From Phenylobacterium sp. (GTDB lineage: Bacteria > Pseudomonadota > Alphaproteobacteria > Caulobacterales > Caulobacteraceae): a stretch of 45,580 bases of DNA. The position numbers were made by a program, and so were the translations under genes. The notes under the pieces are model-generated. The model was not told the origin of the DNA. It searched no databases and saw nothing but the letters and a program-made list of their open reading frames with translations. The DNA is taken from assembly GCA_003136395.1 (NCBI GenBank), contig PLEH01000185.1:1-45580 (forward strand), given 5' to 3'. Shown here one piece after another: positions 1-5,957 of this stretch (the stretch's first letter is position 1; each line of letters starts with the position of its first letter).

Positions 1-264
1 GTGCGCCAGATGGTGCGCTGGCGGCGGGTCAATCTGATGGAAGACATCAGCCGGCTCGGTCAGTTCGACCTGGTGCTCTGCCGTAACCTGATGGGCTATC
101 TGCTGGACGAAGCGCGCGGCCGCGTCCTGGCCAACCTGCGGGACGCGCTCGCCCCGGGCGGGCGGCTAGTGCTGGGCGCTACCGAGGCGGCTCCGGGTCT
201 CGTCGCCGCCGCCGATCGGCCCGGCCTGTTCAGTCATCCAAACCACACCCGCGCCGCAGCGTAG
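1..264 (+). CDS. CheR-type chemotaxis methyltransferase, C-terminal fragment
   Basis: This is the end of a gene cut by the left window edge; the true start lies outside. The 87 visible residues match the C-terminal half of the SAM-dependent CheR methyltransferase fold. They contain FDLVLCRNLMGYL, the usual FDxIxCRNVLIYF stretch of the family, then a helix with ARGRVLANL and the strand LAPGGRLVLGATE. CheR methylates glutamates on chemoreceptors; related proteins lacking the receptor-binding part also exist, and the missing N-terminus prevents a choice. The frame ends at TAG 262-264, just before a hairpin. The first codon reads GTG, but this is probably internal. Confidence 0.75.
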   Translation: MRQMVRWRRVNLMEDISRLGQFDLVLCRNLMGYLLDEARGRVLANLRDALAPGGRLVLGATEAAPGLVAAADRPGLFSHPNHTRAAA

Positions 265-277
265 AGCCGAAAAAGAA

Positions 278-301
278 AACCCCGCCGGTGACGGCGGGGT
301 T
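278..301. terminator. Bidirectional intrinsic terminator
   Basis: A perfect 9-bp stem (AACCCCGCC at 278-286 with GGCGGGGTT at 293-301) with a 6-nt loop lies between the convergent cheR-like fragment and the entericidin gene. On the minus strand the stem is followed by a T-rich tail (complement of 270-279), so it best terminates the entericidin transcript. Confidence 0.75.
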
Positions 302-326
302 CTCCGAAACTCGAGGTGACGTCGGC

Positions 327-464
327 TTAGTGCTTGGCGTCTTCGGCGGTATTGGTCACGGCCTTGCCGGTGGCCGAGACGTCCTTGCCGGCGCCGGCGA
401 CGGTGTTGCAGGCGGCGACGGCCAGACTGGCGGCCATGACGGCGAACAGAACGAATTTACGCAT
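327..464 (-). CDS. Entericidin-family small lipoprotein
   Basis: This is a 45-residue reading frame. It starts MRKFVLFAVMAASLAVAAC, a signal peptide ending in a lipobox with Cys19 as the expected lipidation site. It continues NTVAGAGKDVSATGKAV and NTAEDAKH, the short entericidin A/B pattern. Entericidins are tiny cell-envelope lipoproteins; the E. coli pair is stress-regulated. The ATG is preceded by CTGGAG at a good distance. A GGAAC-N16-GGTT motif lies about 40 bases upstream, so the gene is likely under EcfG control, like the E. coli gene under RpoS (inference). The gene lies downstream of phyK on the same strand, with its own promoter inside the end of phyK. Confidence 0.85.
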   Translation of the reverse strand: MRKFVLFAVMAASLAVAACNTVAGAGKDVSATGKAVTNTAEDAKH

Positions 465-501
465 GGGGTTTCTCCAGGGGTTTGAAACTTGCCCCAGTGA
501 G

Positions 502-526
502 AACCCCTATGCTGCCGCTTGGTTCC
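502..526 (-). promoter_or_regulatory. EcfG-type promoter for entericidin gene
   Basis: On the minus strand, GGAAC (526-522) is followed after 16 bases by GGTT (505-502). This fits the EcfG/SigT consensus GGAAC-N16/17-CGTT with one change at the less conserved first -10 base. The -10 box ends 38 bases before the entericidin ATG and overlaps the last codon of phyK. Confidence 0.65.
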
Positions 527-2231
527 CCGGGACGGATTCATCGGGGCGCTGCGCATCGGCCGCGGGCGTCGGGAACAGCAGCCGGGCGGTGACGCCGCCG
601 CCTTCGTTGCGCACCAGTTCGGCGCGGCCGCGCAACTGACGGGCGAATGCGGTCATCAGGGTGCGGCCCACGCCGGAGGCCACCAGCGCGTCATCCGCCG
701 CCTTGCCGTCGTCGGAAATCTCCAGCTCGGCCTCCTCGCCGCGGACCAGGAAATTGAGCTTCAGCACCCCGCCGCGCCCGGCGAAGGCGTGCTTTTGGGC
801 ATTGGTGATCGCCTCGACGGCGAAGAGGGCCAGCGGGGCCAGCCGGTCGGGGTCGATGACCAGCGCGTCCACCGACAGTTCCGTTCGCACGCTGGGCCCA
901 TGGTTGATCTCGCCCGCCACCAGCTGGGCGGTCAGCTCCTCCAGGAAGGGCCGCAGATCGACCCGCTTCAGGTCGGGGCCCTGGTAGAGGGCGCGATAGA
1001 TGAGCGCGAGCGCGGTGATCCGCTGGCGGGTGTCGGACATGGCCGCCCGCGCCGCCGGGTCGGTCAAAGCCCGCTGCTGCATATTCAGAAGGCTCGAGAT
1101 GACCTGCAGGTTGTTCTTCACGCGGTGGTGGATCTCGCGCATCAGCGCGTCCTTCTGGGCCAGCGAATCCCGCAGGGACGCGTCGCGCCCGACGATGGCG
1201 TCGGCCATGTCCTCCAGGGTCTCGGCCAGTTCGCGGATCTCCGGCGGCATCTGCTCGGCCTGGACCGGGCGCACCGACAGGCGACCGCGCGCATAGAGCG
1301 AGGCGATCCGCTGCAGATAGGCGATCCAGCGCACCACCACACGGTCGGTGACCACCAGCACCGCCGCCAGCGCCAGGCCGAAGGTCATCAGCGGGAAGAG
1401 GATGCCGGAGAGCGGGTTCAGCCAGGCCCAGGAGAGGATTCCCGGCGACTGCGCCGACAGCACCACGAAGACCTCGTCGCCGGCCACGGGAGCGGCGGCA
1501 TAGACCCGGCGCCGACCAATGACGTCGACGCCATACCAGACGTGGGCGCCGTTCTGCCGCACCTGATCGCGCCAGCCCCGCGGCAAGACCGGAAAGGCCT
1601 TGGCGTCGGTCTCGCTGATGTAGCGGCCGCCGGAGTCGGCGAGCGCCACGTCGGCGTGGGCCGGCAGCGTCGGGTCGGAGACCGACGGCTGCAGGCTGGC
1701 CAGCGTGATCACCGCGGCGAAGGCCCCGTCGAAACTCCCGTCCGCGGCGTCGGCCCGCACCGCCGTCAGCACCGAGGGCTGGCTGGCGAAGGCGGCCCCC
1801 GGATCGCGCGTGATGACCAGCTGATCGCCTCGCGACAGCCGCTGGAACCACGGCTTCAGGGTCCGCATCGGATCGACCGGCACGTCGCCGGCGGCGCAGG
1901 CCACCCGGCCGCGGCGGTCGAACCGCACCAGATTGGCGTAGCCGGGGATGCGCCGGGCAACCTCGGCCAAACGGTCTTGGCACTGATAGCCGATGGAGCC
2001 GGGCGCCAGCGTCTGTAGGAGGATGCCGGCCCCTTCCATGCGGCTGCGCGCGGTGGCCGCGCTGCGTTCGGCGGCGAAGCCCAGGTTCTGGCGAAGCGTG
2101 ACGCGCTCGCGGTTGAAGGCGATGGTCGACTGCACGACGCCCAGGATCAGCACAGGCAACAGGGCTGCGGCGAGCGCCGCGCCCAGGCGGACCCTGATCG
2201 TGCTCAGCGAGCCCCCAAAAAGGCGGTTCAT
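507..2231 (-). CDS. phyK: General stress response sensor histidine kinase PhyK
   Basis: This 574-residue membrane sensor kinase is predicted to phosphorylate PhyR. Residues 11-38 form a first membrane segment. Residues 40-265 are a periplasmic sensor region, and a second membrane segment spans about 266-298. A linker follows, then a HisKA_2-type dimerisation domain with the H-box EIHHRVKNNLQV (His368 or His369). The ATPase domain has an N-box EAITNAQKHAF near 473-483 and DDGK near 507. It starts 53 bases after ecfG and has no visible promoter of its own, so it is probably transcribed with nepR-ecfG. The assignment to PhyK rests on family type and on position beside nepR-ecfG and phyR, the arrangement known in Caulobacter. 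Confidence 0.9.
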   Translation of the reverse strand: MNRLFGGSLSTIRVRLGAALAAALLPVLILGVVQSTIAFNRERVTLRQNLGFAAERSAATARSRMEGAGILLQTLAPGSIGYQCQDRLAEVARRIPGYANLVRFDRRGRVACAAGDVPVDPMRTLKPWFQRLSRGDQLVITRDPGAAFASQPSVLTAVRADAADGSFDGAFAAVITLASLQPSVSDPTLPAHADVALADSGGRYISETDAKAFPVLPRGWRDQVRQNGAHVWYGVDVIGRRRVYAAAPVAGDEVFVVLSAQSPGILSWAWLNPLSGILFPLMTFGLALAAVLVVTDRVVVRWIAYLQRIASLYARGRLSVRPVQAEQMPPEIRELAETLEDMADAIVGRDASLRDSLAQKDALMREIHHRVKNNLQVISSLLNMQQRALTDPAARAAMSDTRQRITALALIYRALYQGPDLKRVDLRPFLEELTAQLVAGEINHGPSVRTELSVDALVIDPDRLAPLALFAVEAITNAQKHAFAGRGGVLKLNFLVRGEEAELEISDDGKAADDALVASGVGRTLMTAFARQLRGRAELVRNEGGGVTARLLFPTPAADAQRPDESVPGNQAAA

Positions 2232-2284
2232 GGGGCTAGCCGGGTCATTCGGGCGGCCCGGTCATGGCGGGGCGGCTCCCGTCT

Positions 2285-2890
2285 TCAACGAACGGTGCTT
2301 AGCCGCTCCGCATCCGCCAGGATAGCCCGCATGGCGTCCCCGGCCGACGCGCCGTCGCGGTCGTAGGAGCCAGTTTCCAGGATGCCGTGGAGGGCGCGAC
2401 GGGCCCGGCTGACGCGGCTCTTCACCGTGCCGACGGCGCAGGCGCAGATCTCGGCGGCCTCTTCGTAAGCGAAGCCGCCGGCCCCCACCAAGATCAGCGC
2501 CTCGCGCTGTTCGGCGGGCAGCATGGCCAAGCCCTGGCGCAGCTCGTCCAGCGCCACCGGGGCCTCCGGATCGTCCACCGCCACCAGCGTCCGTTCCGCG
2601 GCCTCCTGGTCGAGCTGGCTCTGGCGCCACGACCGGCGCTTCTCCGAATAGAACTGGTTGCGCAGGATCATGAAGGTCCAGGCCTTCATGTTGGTGCCCA
2701 TCTGGAAGCTGGCGCGCGCGTCCCAGGCCTTCATCATGGCGTCCTGCGCCAGATCGTCGGCCTGGGTGGCGTCGCCGCACAGGGTCCGCGCGAAGGCGCG
2801 CAGGTGCGGGATCAGCAACACCAACTCGCGCTTGAAACCTTCGTCGTCGGTTCCGGAGCGGGAGGGTCGGGTCGCGGATTCCGCCCTCAT
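2285..2890 (-). CDS. ecfG: RNA polymerase sigma factor EcfG (SigT)
   Basis: This 201-residue ECF sigma factor is the output regulator of the alphaproteobacterial general stress response. Region 2 covers about residues 25-90 (LRAFARTLCGDATQADDLAQ, then KAWDARASF and MKAWTFMILRNQFYSE). A linker with DDPEAPVALDEL follows, then region 4 at about 115-175 (LPAEQREALILVGAGG, YEEAAEI, GTVKSRVSRARRAL). The helix-turn-helix in region 4 would read the GGAAC -35 element. Its ATG overlaps the nepR stop codon by 4 bases (ATGA), giving translational coupling of sigma and anti-sigma factor. Called sigT in Caulobacter. Confidence 0.95.
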   Translation of the reverse strand: MRAESATRPSRSGTDDEGFKRELVLLIPHLRAFARTLCGDATQADDLAQDAMMKAWDARASFQMGTNMKAWTFMILRNQFYSEKRRSWRQSQLDQEAAERTLVAVDDPEAPVALDELRQGLAMLPAEQREALILVGAGGFAYEEAAEICACAVGTVKSRVSRARRALHGILETGSYDRDGASAGDAMRAILADAERLSTVR

Positions 2891-3078
2891 CCGCCCTTCT
2901 CCGAAGTCTTGGCGTCGTGTTTGCGAAGAATTTCCAGGAATTCGTCCGGGACGTCCTCGTTGACCACCTCGTCGAACATCTGACGAAGGCGGACCCCAAT
3001 GGCCTGCTGGCGCAGGCGCGCCTCGTCGAGCGCGGCGGACGGCTTGCGCGGGTTTGGTGAAGGCATGTCTTCGATCAT
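2887..3078 (-). CDS. nepR: Anti-sigma factor NepR
   Basis: NepR binds and sequesters EcfG until phosphorylated PhyR takes it away. The frame is open well upstream, but the family core starts near the chosen ATG at 3078, giving 63 residues; an ATG at 3066 would give 59. The core includes the conserved helices IGVRLRQMFDEVVNEDVPDE and FLEILRKHD. Residues after the core (AKTSEKGG) are not conserved in the family. The EcfG-type promoter at 3137-3161 implies a leader of about 50 bases and argues against starts further upstream. The stop codon overlaps the ecfG start. Confidence 0.9.
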   Translation of the reverse strand: MIEDMPSPNPRKPSAALDEARLRQQAIGVRLRQMFDEVVNEDVPDEFLEILRKHDAKTSEKGG

Positions 3079-3136
3079 ACTGTCGGCGTGCCGCTTTCGC
3101 GGCGGCCGCCCCCTAATGGCATCCTCGTCATCGCTC

Positions 3137-3161
3137 AACGCAGGGCTCCGCATCGAGTTCC
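3137..3161 (-). promoter_or_regulatory. EcfG-type promoter for nepR-ecfG-phyK
   Basis: A perfect match on the minus strand: GGAAC (3161-3157), 16 bases, CGTT (3140-3137). It lies 59 bases before the nepR ATG and supports autoregulation of the sigma factor operon, a known property of this circuit. Confidence 0.85.
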
Positions 3162-3201
3162 CATCCGGCAGCGCGCAAGATGCGGAAAACCCACCGACTT
3201 G

Positions 3202-3226
3202 GGAACTAGTTCCCTCTTGTAGCGTT
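3202..3226 (+). promoter_or_regulatory. EcfG-type promoter for phyR
   Basis: GGAAC at 3202-3206 is followed after 16 bases by CGTT at 3223-3226, a perfect consensus match, 99 bases before the phyR start codon. The -35 box is part of a 14-base palindrome (GGGAACTAGTTCCC, 3201-3214). Confidence 0.85.
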
Positions 3227-3325
3227 TTTGCATCATGATTGGGGCGTCTTGCGGGGGGAATTCCTGCGAAGGCCTGATCTGAAGTTTGCGCCAACGCGTT
3301 CAATACCAACGGGAGGGGTCACCCC

Positions 3326-4126
3326 TTGAGTCTGCTAGCTCGTCTTGCGCCGCATCTGCCCTACGTCCGCCGCTATGCGCGCGCCCTCACCGGCGACCAA
3401 ACCACGGGCGACCACTATGTCCGCGTCGCGCTGGAAGCCCTGGCCGCCGGCGACCGCACCCTGGAAGCCAACCTGACGCCGCGCGTGGCGCTCTATCATG
3501 TGTTTCACGCCATCTGGTGCACCTCCGGCGCCCAGTTGGAGAATCCGGGGGACGACTACTCCGGCGCCGACGACACCACCCAGCGCCTGATGCGCATCGC
3601 CCCTCGCTCACGCCAGGCCTTCCTGCTGACCGCGCTCGAAGGCTTCACCCCGTCGGAGGCCGCCCAGATCCTCGACAGCGACTTCGCCGAGATCGAGCAA
3701 CTGATCGCCGAGGCGCAGCGGGAGATCGACGCGGAACTGGCCACCGACGTGCTGATCATCGAGGACGAGCCGGTCATCGCCGCCGACATCGAGGCGTTGG
3801 TGAAGGAGCTCGGCCACACGGTGGTCGACATCGCCGCAACCCGCACCGAAGCGGTCGACGCCGTGGCCCGCAAGACGCCGGGCCTGGTGCTGGCCGACAT
3901 CCAGCTGGCCGACGGCTCGTCGGGCATCGATGCGGTGAAGGACATCCTGGCGCGGTTCAACGTGCCGGTGATCTTCATCACCGCCTTCCCCGAACGTCTG
4001 CTGACCGGCGAGCGGCCGGAGCCCACCTTCCTGATCACTAAGCCCTTCCAGCCCGAGACGGTGAAGGCGGCGATCGGCCAGGCCCTGTTCTTCCACCCGC
4101 GCAAGTCGGCCAAGCAAGCGGCTTAG
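3326..4126 (+). CDS. phyR: Response regulator PhyR (anti-anti-sigma factor)
   Basis: PhyR joins an N-terminal sigma-like decoy domain to a C-terminal receiver; when phosphorylated it binds NepR and frees EcfG. Residues 1-125 resemble ECF sigma regions 2 and 4 (YVRRYARALTGD, RSRQAFLLTALEGFTPSEAA). The receiver spans about 140-258, with the acidic pair E146/D147, the predicted phosphorylation site D191 (VLADIQLADG), FITAFPERL at 217-225 and K239 (ITKPF). The start is a TTG at 3326 preceded by GGGAGGGG at a good distance; the 266-residue length fits the family. It is transcribed divergently from nepR-ecfG-phyK. An EcfG-type promoter precedes it, so it is probably self-induced under stress. Confidence 0.95.
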   Translation: MSLLARLAPHLPYVRRYARALTGDQTTGDHYVRVALEALAAGDRTLEANLTPRVALYHVFHAIWCTSGAQLENPGDDYSGADDTTQRLMRIAPRSRQAFLLTALEGFTPSEAAQILDSDFAEIEQLIAEAQREIDAELATDVLIIEDEPVIAADIEALVKELGHTVVDIAATRTEAVDAVARKTPGLVLADIQLADGSSGIDAVKDILARFNVPVIFITAFPERLLTGERPEPTFLITKPFQPETVKAAIGQALFFHPRKSAKQAA

Positions 4127-4150
4127 GAACAGTCCAACAGGCTCCACGTT
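4126..4150 (+). promoter_or_regulatory. EcfG-type promoter for the first DUF1328 gene
   Basis: GGAAC (4126-4130), 16 bases, CGTT (4147-4150): a perfect match that begins on the last base of the phyR stop codon. The expected start of transcription (about 4156-4160) falls at the first bases of the phyR terminator hairpin. Confidence 0.8.
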
Positions 4151-4155
4151 ACAAG

Positions 4156-4185
4156 AAGGCGCCGCGGCGACCGCGGCGCCTTTTT
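4156..4185 (+). terminator. Intrinsic terminator after phyR
   Basis: A 12-bp perfect stem (AAGGCGCCGCGG at 4156-4167 with CCGCGGCGCCTT at 4171-4182), a 3-base loop and a run of Ts to 4185. It ends the phyR transcript but also lies inside the leader of the downstream DUF1328 gene. Confidence 0.9.
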
Positions 4186-4204
4186 CGCGTGAGGAGTGAT
4201 CCCG

Positions 4205-4378
4205 ATGCTTGGCTGGGCTCTGATGTTTGCGGTCCTGGCGATTCTCGCCGGCGTCCTGGGCTTCGTCAGCCTGGCGGGCCTGGCGGCGACCATCGCCAAG
4301 GTGTGTTTCGTGGTCTTCCTGGTGCTGCTGGTGGCGGGCTTCGTGCTGCGCGCCGTCCGCGGCCAGTCGGTCGTCTAG
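4205..4378 (+). CDS. DUF1328 (YtjA-like) small membrane protein
   Basis: This 57-residue protein is almost all membrane. MLGWALMFAVLAILAGVLGF and TIAKVCFVVFLVLLVAGFVL form two predicted helices, the usual pattern of the DUF1328/YtjA family, whose function is unknown and whose members are often stress-induced. The ATG at 4205 is chosen over the in-frame GTG at 4196 because GAGGAG (4191-4196) sits 8 bases before the ATG and overlaps the GTG. A perfect EcfG-type promoter precedes it. A second DUF1328 gene lies at 8533-8709. Its stop overlaps the convergent downstream gene by 4 bases. Confidence 0.9.
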   Translation: MLGWALMFAVLAILAGVLGFVSLAGLAATIAKVCFVVFLVLLVAGFVLRAVRGQSVV

Positions 4379-4662
4379 GGCGCCTTCGACGCCGAGCGGT
4401 CGGCGCCCTGCTGCACCGTGGCCGGAGCCGGCTCCGGCGCGCTGAAGGCGGCCGCGGACTGGGCATGGGCGTTTGCGATCTTGGCGTCGTCGCGGGTCAG
4501 CGAGGGCGCTTTCCACGTCCAGGCCAGGAACAGCCCGATCGCGGCCAGCGCCGTGCCGATCACCAGCACCCAGAACATATGCCGGCCAAGGCGGCCCTGG
4601 CGCGCCGGCGTCGCGGCCAGCACCGGATGGCCGCCGTCGTCAGGTCTCGAGGATTCAGCCAC
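4375..4662 (-). CDS. Small single-pass membrane protein of unknown function
   Basis: No family is recognised. The 95 residues contain a short cytosolic N-terminus rich in charged residues, one clear membrane helix (FWVLVIGTALAAIGLFLAW, about residues 30-48), and an Ala/Pro-rich tail (FSAPEPAPATVQQ) probably outside the membrane. The start is GTG at 4662, preceded by AAAGGAG at a distance of 6 bases. It may be co-transcribed with the small frame just upstream (4674-4882) from the EcfG-type promoter at 4927-4952; the spacing fits but this is inference. Confidence 0.65.
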   Translation of the reverse strand: MAESSRPDDGGHPVLAATPARQGRLGRHMFWVLVIGTALAAIGLFLAWTWKAPSLTRDDAKIANAHAQSAAAFSAPEPAPATVQQGADRSASKAP

Positions 4663-4673
4663 GGACGGCTCCT

Positions 4674-4882
4674 TTATTCAGACGGGAAATAGCTGAACGG
4701 GCCGGTGGCCGGCCGGCTCGAGAGGGCGGGATTCGGGTGGACCAAGGCGCCGAGCAGGCCACTGGCGAGCGCCAGCGCGAGATGGCGCAGGCCACGACCG
4801 CCCGACGCCGTCCCACCTGCTGGCGGGCGTTGGGCGTCTTCAGCAGCATGGCCCCGCGCAGGGTTGCGTAGCTGGATCGCAT
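4674..4882 (-). pseudogene. Possible frameshifted small stress gene
   Basis: From the ATG at 4882 a frame with strongly GC-biased third positions runs MRSSYATLRGAMLLKTPNAR. After about 25 codons this bias passes to the next frame, which reads LRHLALALASGLLGALVHP then FSYFPSE and stops at TAA 4674-4676. Either frame alone looks coding over only half its length. The likeliest reading is one gene of about 68 residues with an indel near 4800-4815, where the sequence is G-rich; a sequencing error would look the same. The C-terminal half holds a hydrophobic helix and a distinctive FSYFP end. A good EcfG-type promoter match lies 45 bases upstream. Function unknown. Confidence 0.4.
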
Positions 4883-4926
4883 GGCGTCGTTCCGACCGGT
4901 GGGCGCTTCTACCCGCCTGGGAAACT

Positions 4927-4952
4927 AACGCCCTGGCCGCGGCGCACGTTCC
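4927..4952 (-). promoter_or_regulatory. EcfG-type promoter
   Basis: On the minus strand, GGAAC (4952-4948), 17 bases, CGTT (4930-4927). It lies 45 bases before the ATG of the frameshifted frame at 4882 and could also serve the gene at 4375-4662. Confidence 0.7.
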
Positions 4953-5074
4953 GCCGGACCTCGGGCGCTCGCCGGTCCGTCGCTCGAAACCCTGTCGAAT
5001 CAATATCTTCAGCTATAGGCAGGTGATCGGGCGGGTCAGGCTGAAAAAAGTTTGAAAAAAGTCGCGCTCGGCCC

Positions 5075-5099
5075 GGAACAGATATGACCTGTATGAGTT
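5075..5099 (+). promoter_or_regulatory. EcfG-type promoter for a GsrN-like small RNA
   Basis: GGAAC (5075-5079), 16 bases, AGTT (5096-5099): one departure from consensus, at the less conserved first -10 base. Two A6 tracts (5044-5049 and 5055-5060), 11 bases apart and so on the same face of the helix, lie just upstream and could act as an UP element. No reading frame follows; a structured RNA does. Confidence 0.6.
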
Positions 5100-5105
5100 T
5101 CTAGA

Positions 5106-5226
5106 TTTGCGGAGGCGGCGACGCCCCCCCCCGACTTGAGACTGGCGACTTGCCAGTCTGCCGTCTCCGCACCCCCTTTTCTCGATGATGCACACTGGGC
5201 GGGTCCGCAAGGGCTCGCCCCTTCTT
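5106..5226 (+). ncRNA. gsrN: Stress-induced small RNA, GsrN-like
   Basis: The predicted RNA begins 6-9 bases after the promoter -10 box. Its 5' part forms an 11-bp stem (5109-5119 with 5160-5170, one G-U pair). This encloses a 19-base unpaired stretch holding a run of nine Cs (5124-5132) and a perfect 8-bp hairpin (AGACTGGC 5139-5146, GCCAGTCT 5152-5159). A pyrimidine-rich single strand (5171-5183) links it to a terminator hairpin with a GCAA tetraloop (5197-5220). Caulobacter GsrN has the same logic: EcfG/SigT-dependent, a C-rich 5' region that pairs with targets such as katG mRNA, and processing in the middle. The name rests on architecture and position, not on alignment. The ends are estimates. 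Confidence 0.6.
5197..5226 (+). terminator. Intrinsic terminator of the small RNA
   Basis: A 10-bp stem (GGGCGGGTCC at 5197-5206 with GGGCTCGCCC at 5211-5220, two G-U pairs) closed by a GCAA tetraloop and followed by CTTCTT. Confidence 0.7.
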
Positions 5227-5245
5227 GTGCGCCGTCGCCCGGCGG

Positions 5246-5701
5246 TCAGCTGGGTGACAGGTGCAGCACCACGTCGGCGCGACGGCGCAGGGGCTTGGCC
5301 GCTCCGTCGGCCGTCATCGCGCCGGCCTGGCCCGCCGCGGAGACCTTGAACTCGCCGGCCGGCAGGCCGGCCGCGGTCAGGGCCGCCGTCACCGACTGCG
5401 CGCGGCGCTTGGAGAGGTCGAGGTTGGCGACCGCTGTCCCGACACCGTCGGCCAGGCCCAGGACATCGACGCTGGCGACCTTGCAGGGCTTGCTCTGCGC
5501 CGCCGCAGCCCGCAGCACCGCGCGGCCCTCCTTGGTGACCGCGGCCGACTCCGCCTCGAAGTAGATCTGCACGGTCTGGTCGACGCAGTGCGGAGCCGCC
5601 TTGACGATCCGGTCGCGGCCGGTGGGTCCCGAGGCGCAGCCGCCCAGTCCCAACACCATGATGATCGCCACGCTCGCCGTCCCACGGAGGGTCATCTTCA
5701 A
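5246..5701 (-). CDS. OmpA-domain lipoprotein
   Basis: A 151-residue exported protein. The signal peptide ends in the lipobox LGLGGC, with Cys22 as lipidation site. Residues about 45-148 match the OmpA C-terminal, peptidoglycan-binding fold: VQIYFEAESAAVTKEGRAVL, VDVLGLADG, then NLDLSKRRAQSVTAAL and a final strand with RRRADVVLHL. It probably links outer membrane and cell wall. LADG replaces the usual GHTD motif, so ligand binding may differ. The upstream gap holds a large palindromic repeat (5722-5888) and no clear promoter. It is convergent with the GsrN-like RNA. Confidence 0.85.
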   Translation of the reverse strand: MKMTLRGTASVAIIMVLGLGGCASGPTGRDRIVKAAPHCVDQTVQIYFEAESAAVTKEGRAVLRAAAAQSKPCKVASVDVLGLADGVGTAVANLDLSKRRAQSVTAALTAAGLPAGEFKVSAAGQAGAMTADGAAKPLRRRADVVLHLSPS

Positions 5702-5721
5702 GAGCCTTTTCTAGCGGCCGC

Positions 5722-5888
5722 CTGGTGTCCCGATTTCCGAAGTTCGCTAGCGCTTGCGGCGGGCGCCGGACGAACTTCGGAATCGATCAGGACACCAGAA
5801 GCATATGTATTCCTAGTGTGCTTCTTCGGATCTGAAGTTCGCTCTGAGTTTGGCCTTGAACCAGGCGAACTTCAAATCCAGCACACTT
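5722..5888. repeat. Two-palindrome dispersed repeat, copy 1
   Basis: Two large inverted repeats lie side by side. Palindrome A (5722-5798) has outer arms CTGGTGTCC / GGACACCAG and inner arms CCGAAGTTCG / CGAACTTCGG. Palindrome B (5815-5887) has outer arms AGTGTGC / GCACACT and inner arms GAAGTTCGC / GCGAACTTC. A near-identical unit recurs at 18556-18718. It sits between the terminator of the glycine-zipper gene and the start of the OmpA-domain gene. Nothing in it looks coding. It resembles a REP/BIME or MITE-type element; the family is not recognised. Confidence 0.85.
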
Positions 5889-5902
5889 GCCTGACGCACG
5901 AC

Positions 5903-5933
5903 AAAGGGCGACCGGACAATCCGGCCGCCCTCT
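5903..5933 (-). terminator. Intrinsic terminator of the glycine-zipper gene
   Basis: On the minus strand, GGGCGGCCGGA pairs with TCCGGTCGCCC (one G-U pair) around a short loop, followed by TTT. It lies 25 bases after the stop codon at 5958. Confidence 0.7.
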
Positions 5934-5957
5934 GAATCTTCGGCTTTGCCGTCCGCC

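Noticed and set aside
519..2018. Long open frame (499 codons) on the plus strand opposite phyK
   Set aside because: Its content is rich in Gln, Arg, Gly and His with no domain, as expected for the complement of a high-GC gene. phyK has clear kinase motifs on the other strand.
3079..3309. Long N-terminal extension of NepR (up to 140 residues)
   Set aside because: The EcfG-type promoter at 3137-3161 lies inside it, and the family is about 60 residues; ATG 3078 is preferred.
5124..5132. C9 run taken as a sequencing artefact
   Set aside because: Length may be off by a base, but it sits in a conserved-looking structured RNA whose known relative has a C-rich region, so it is kept as real.
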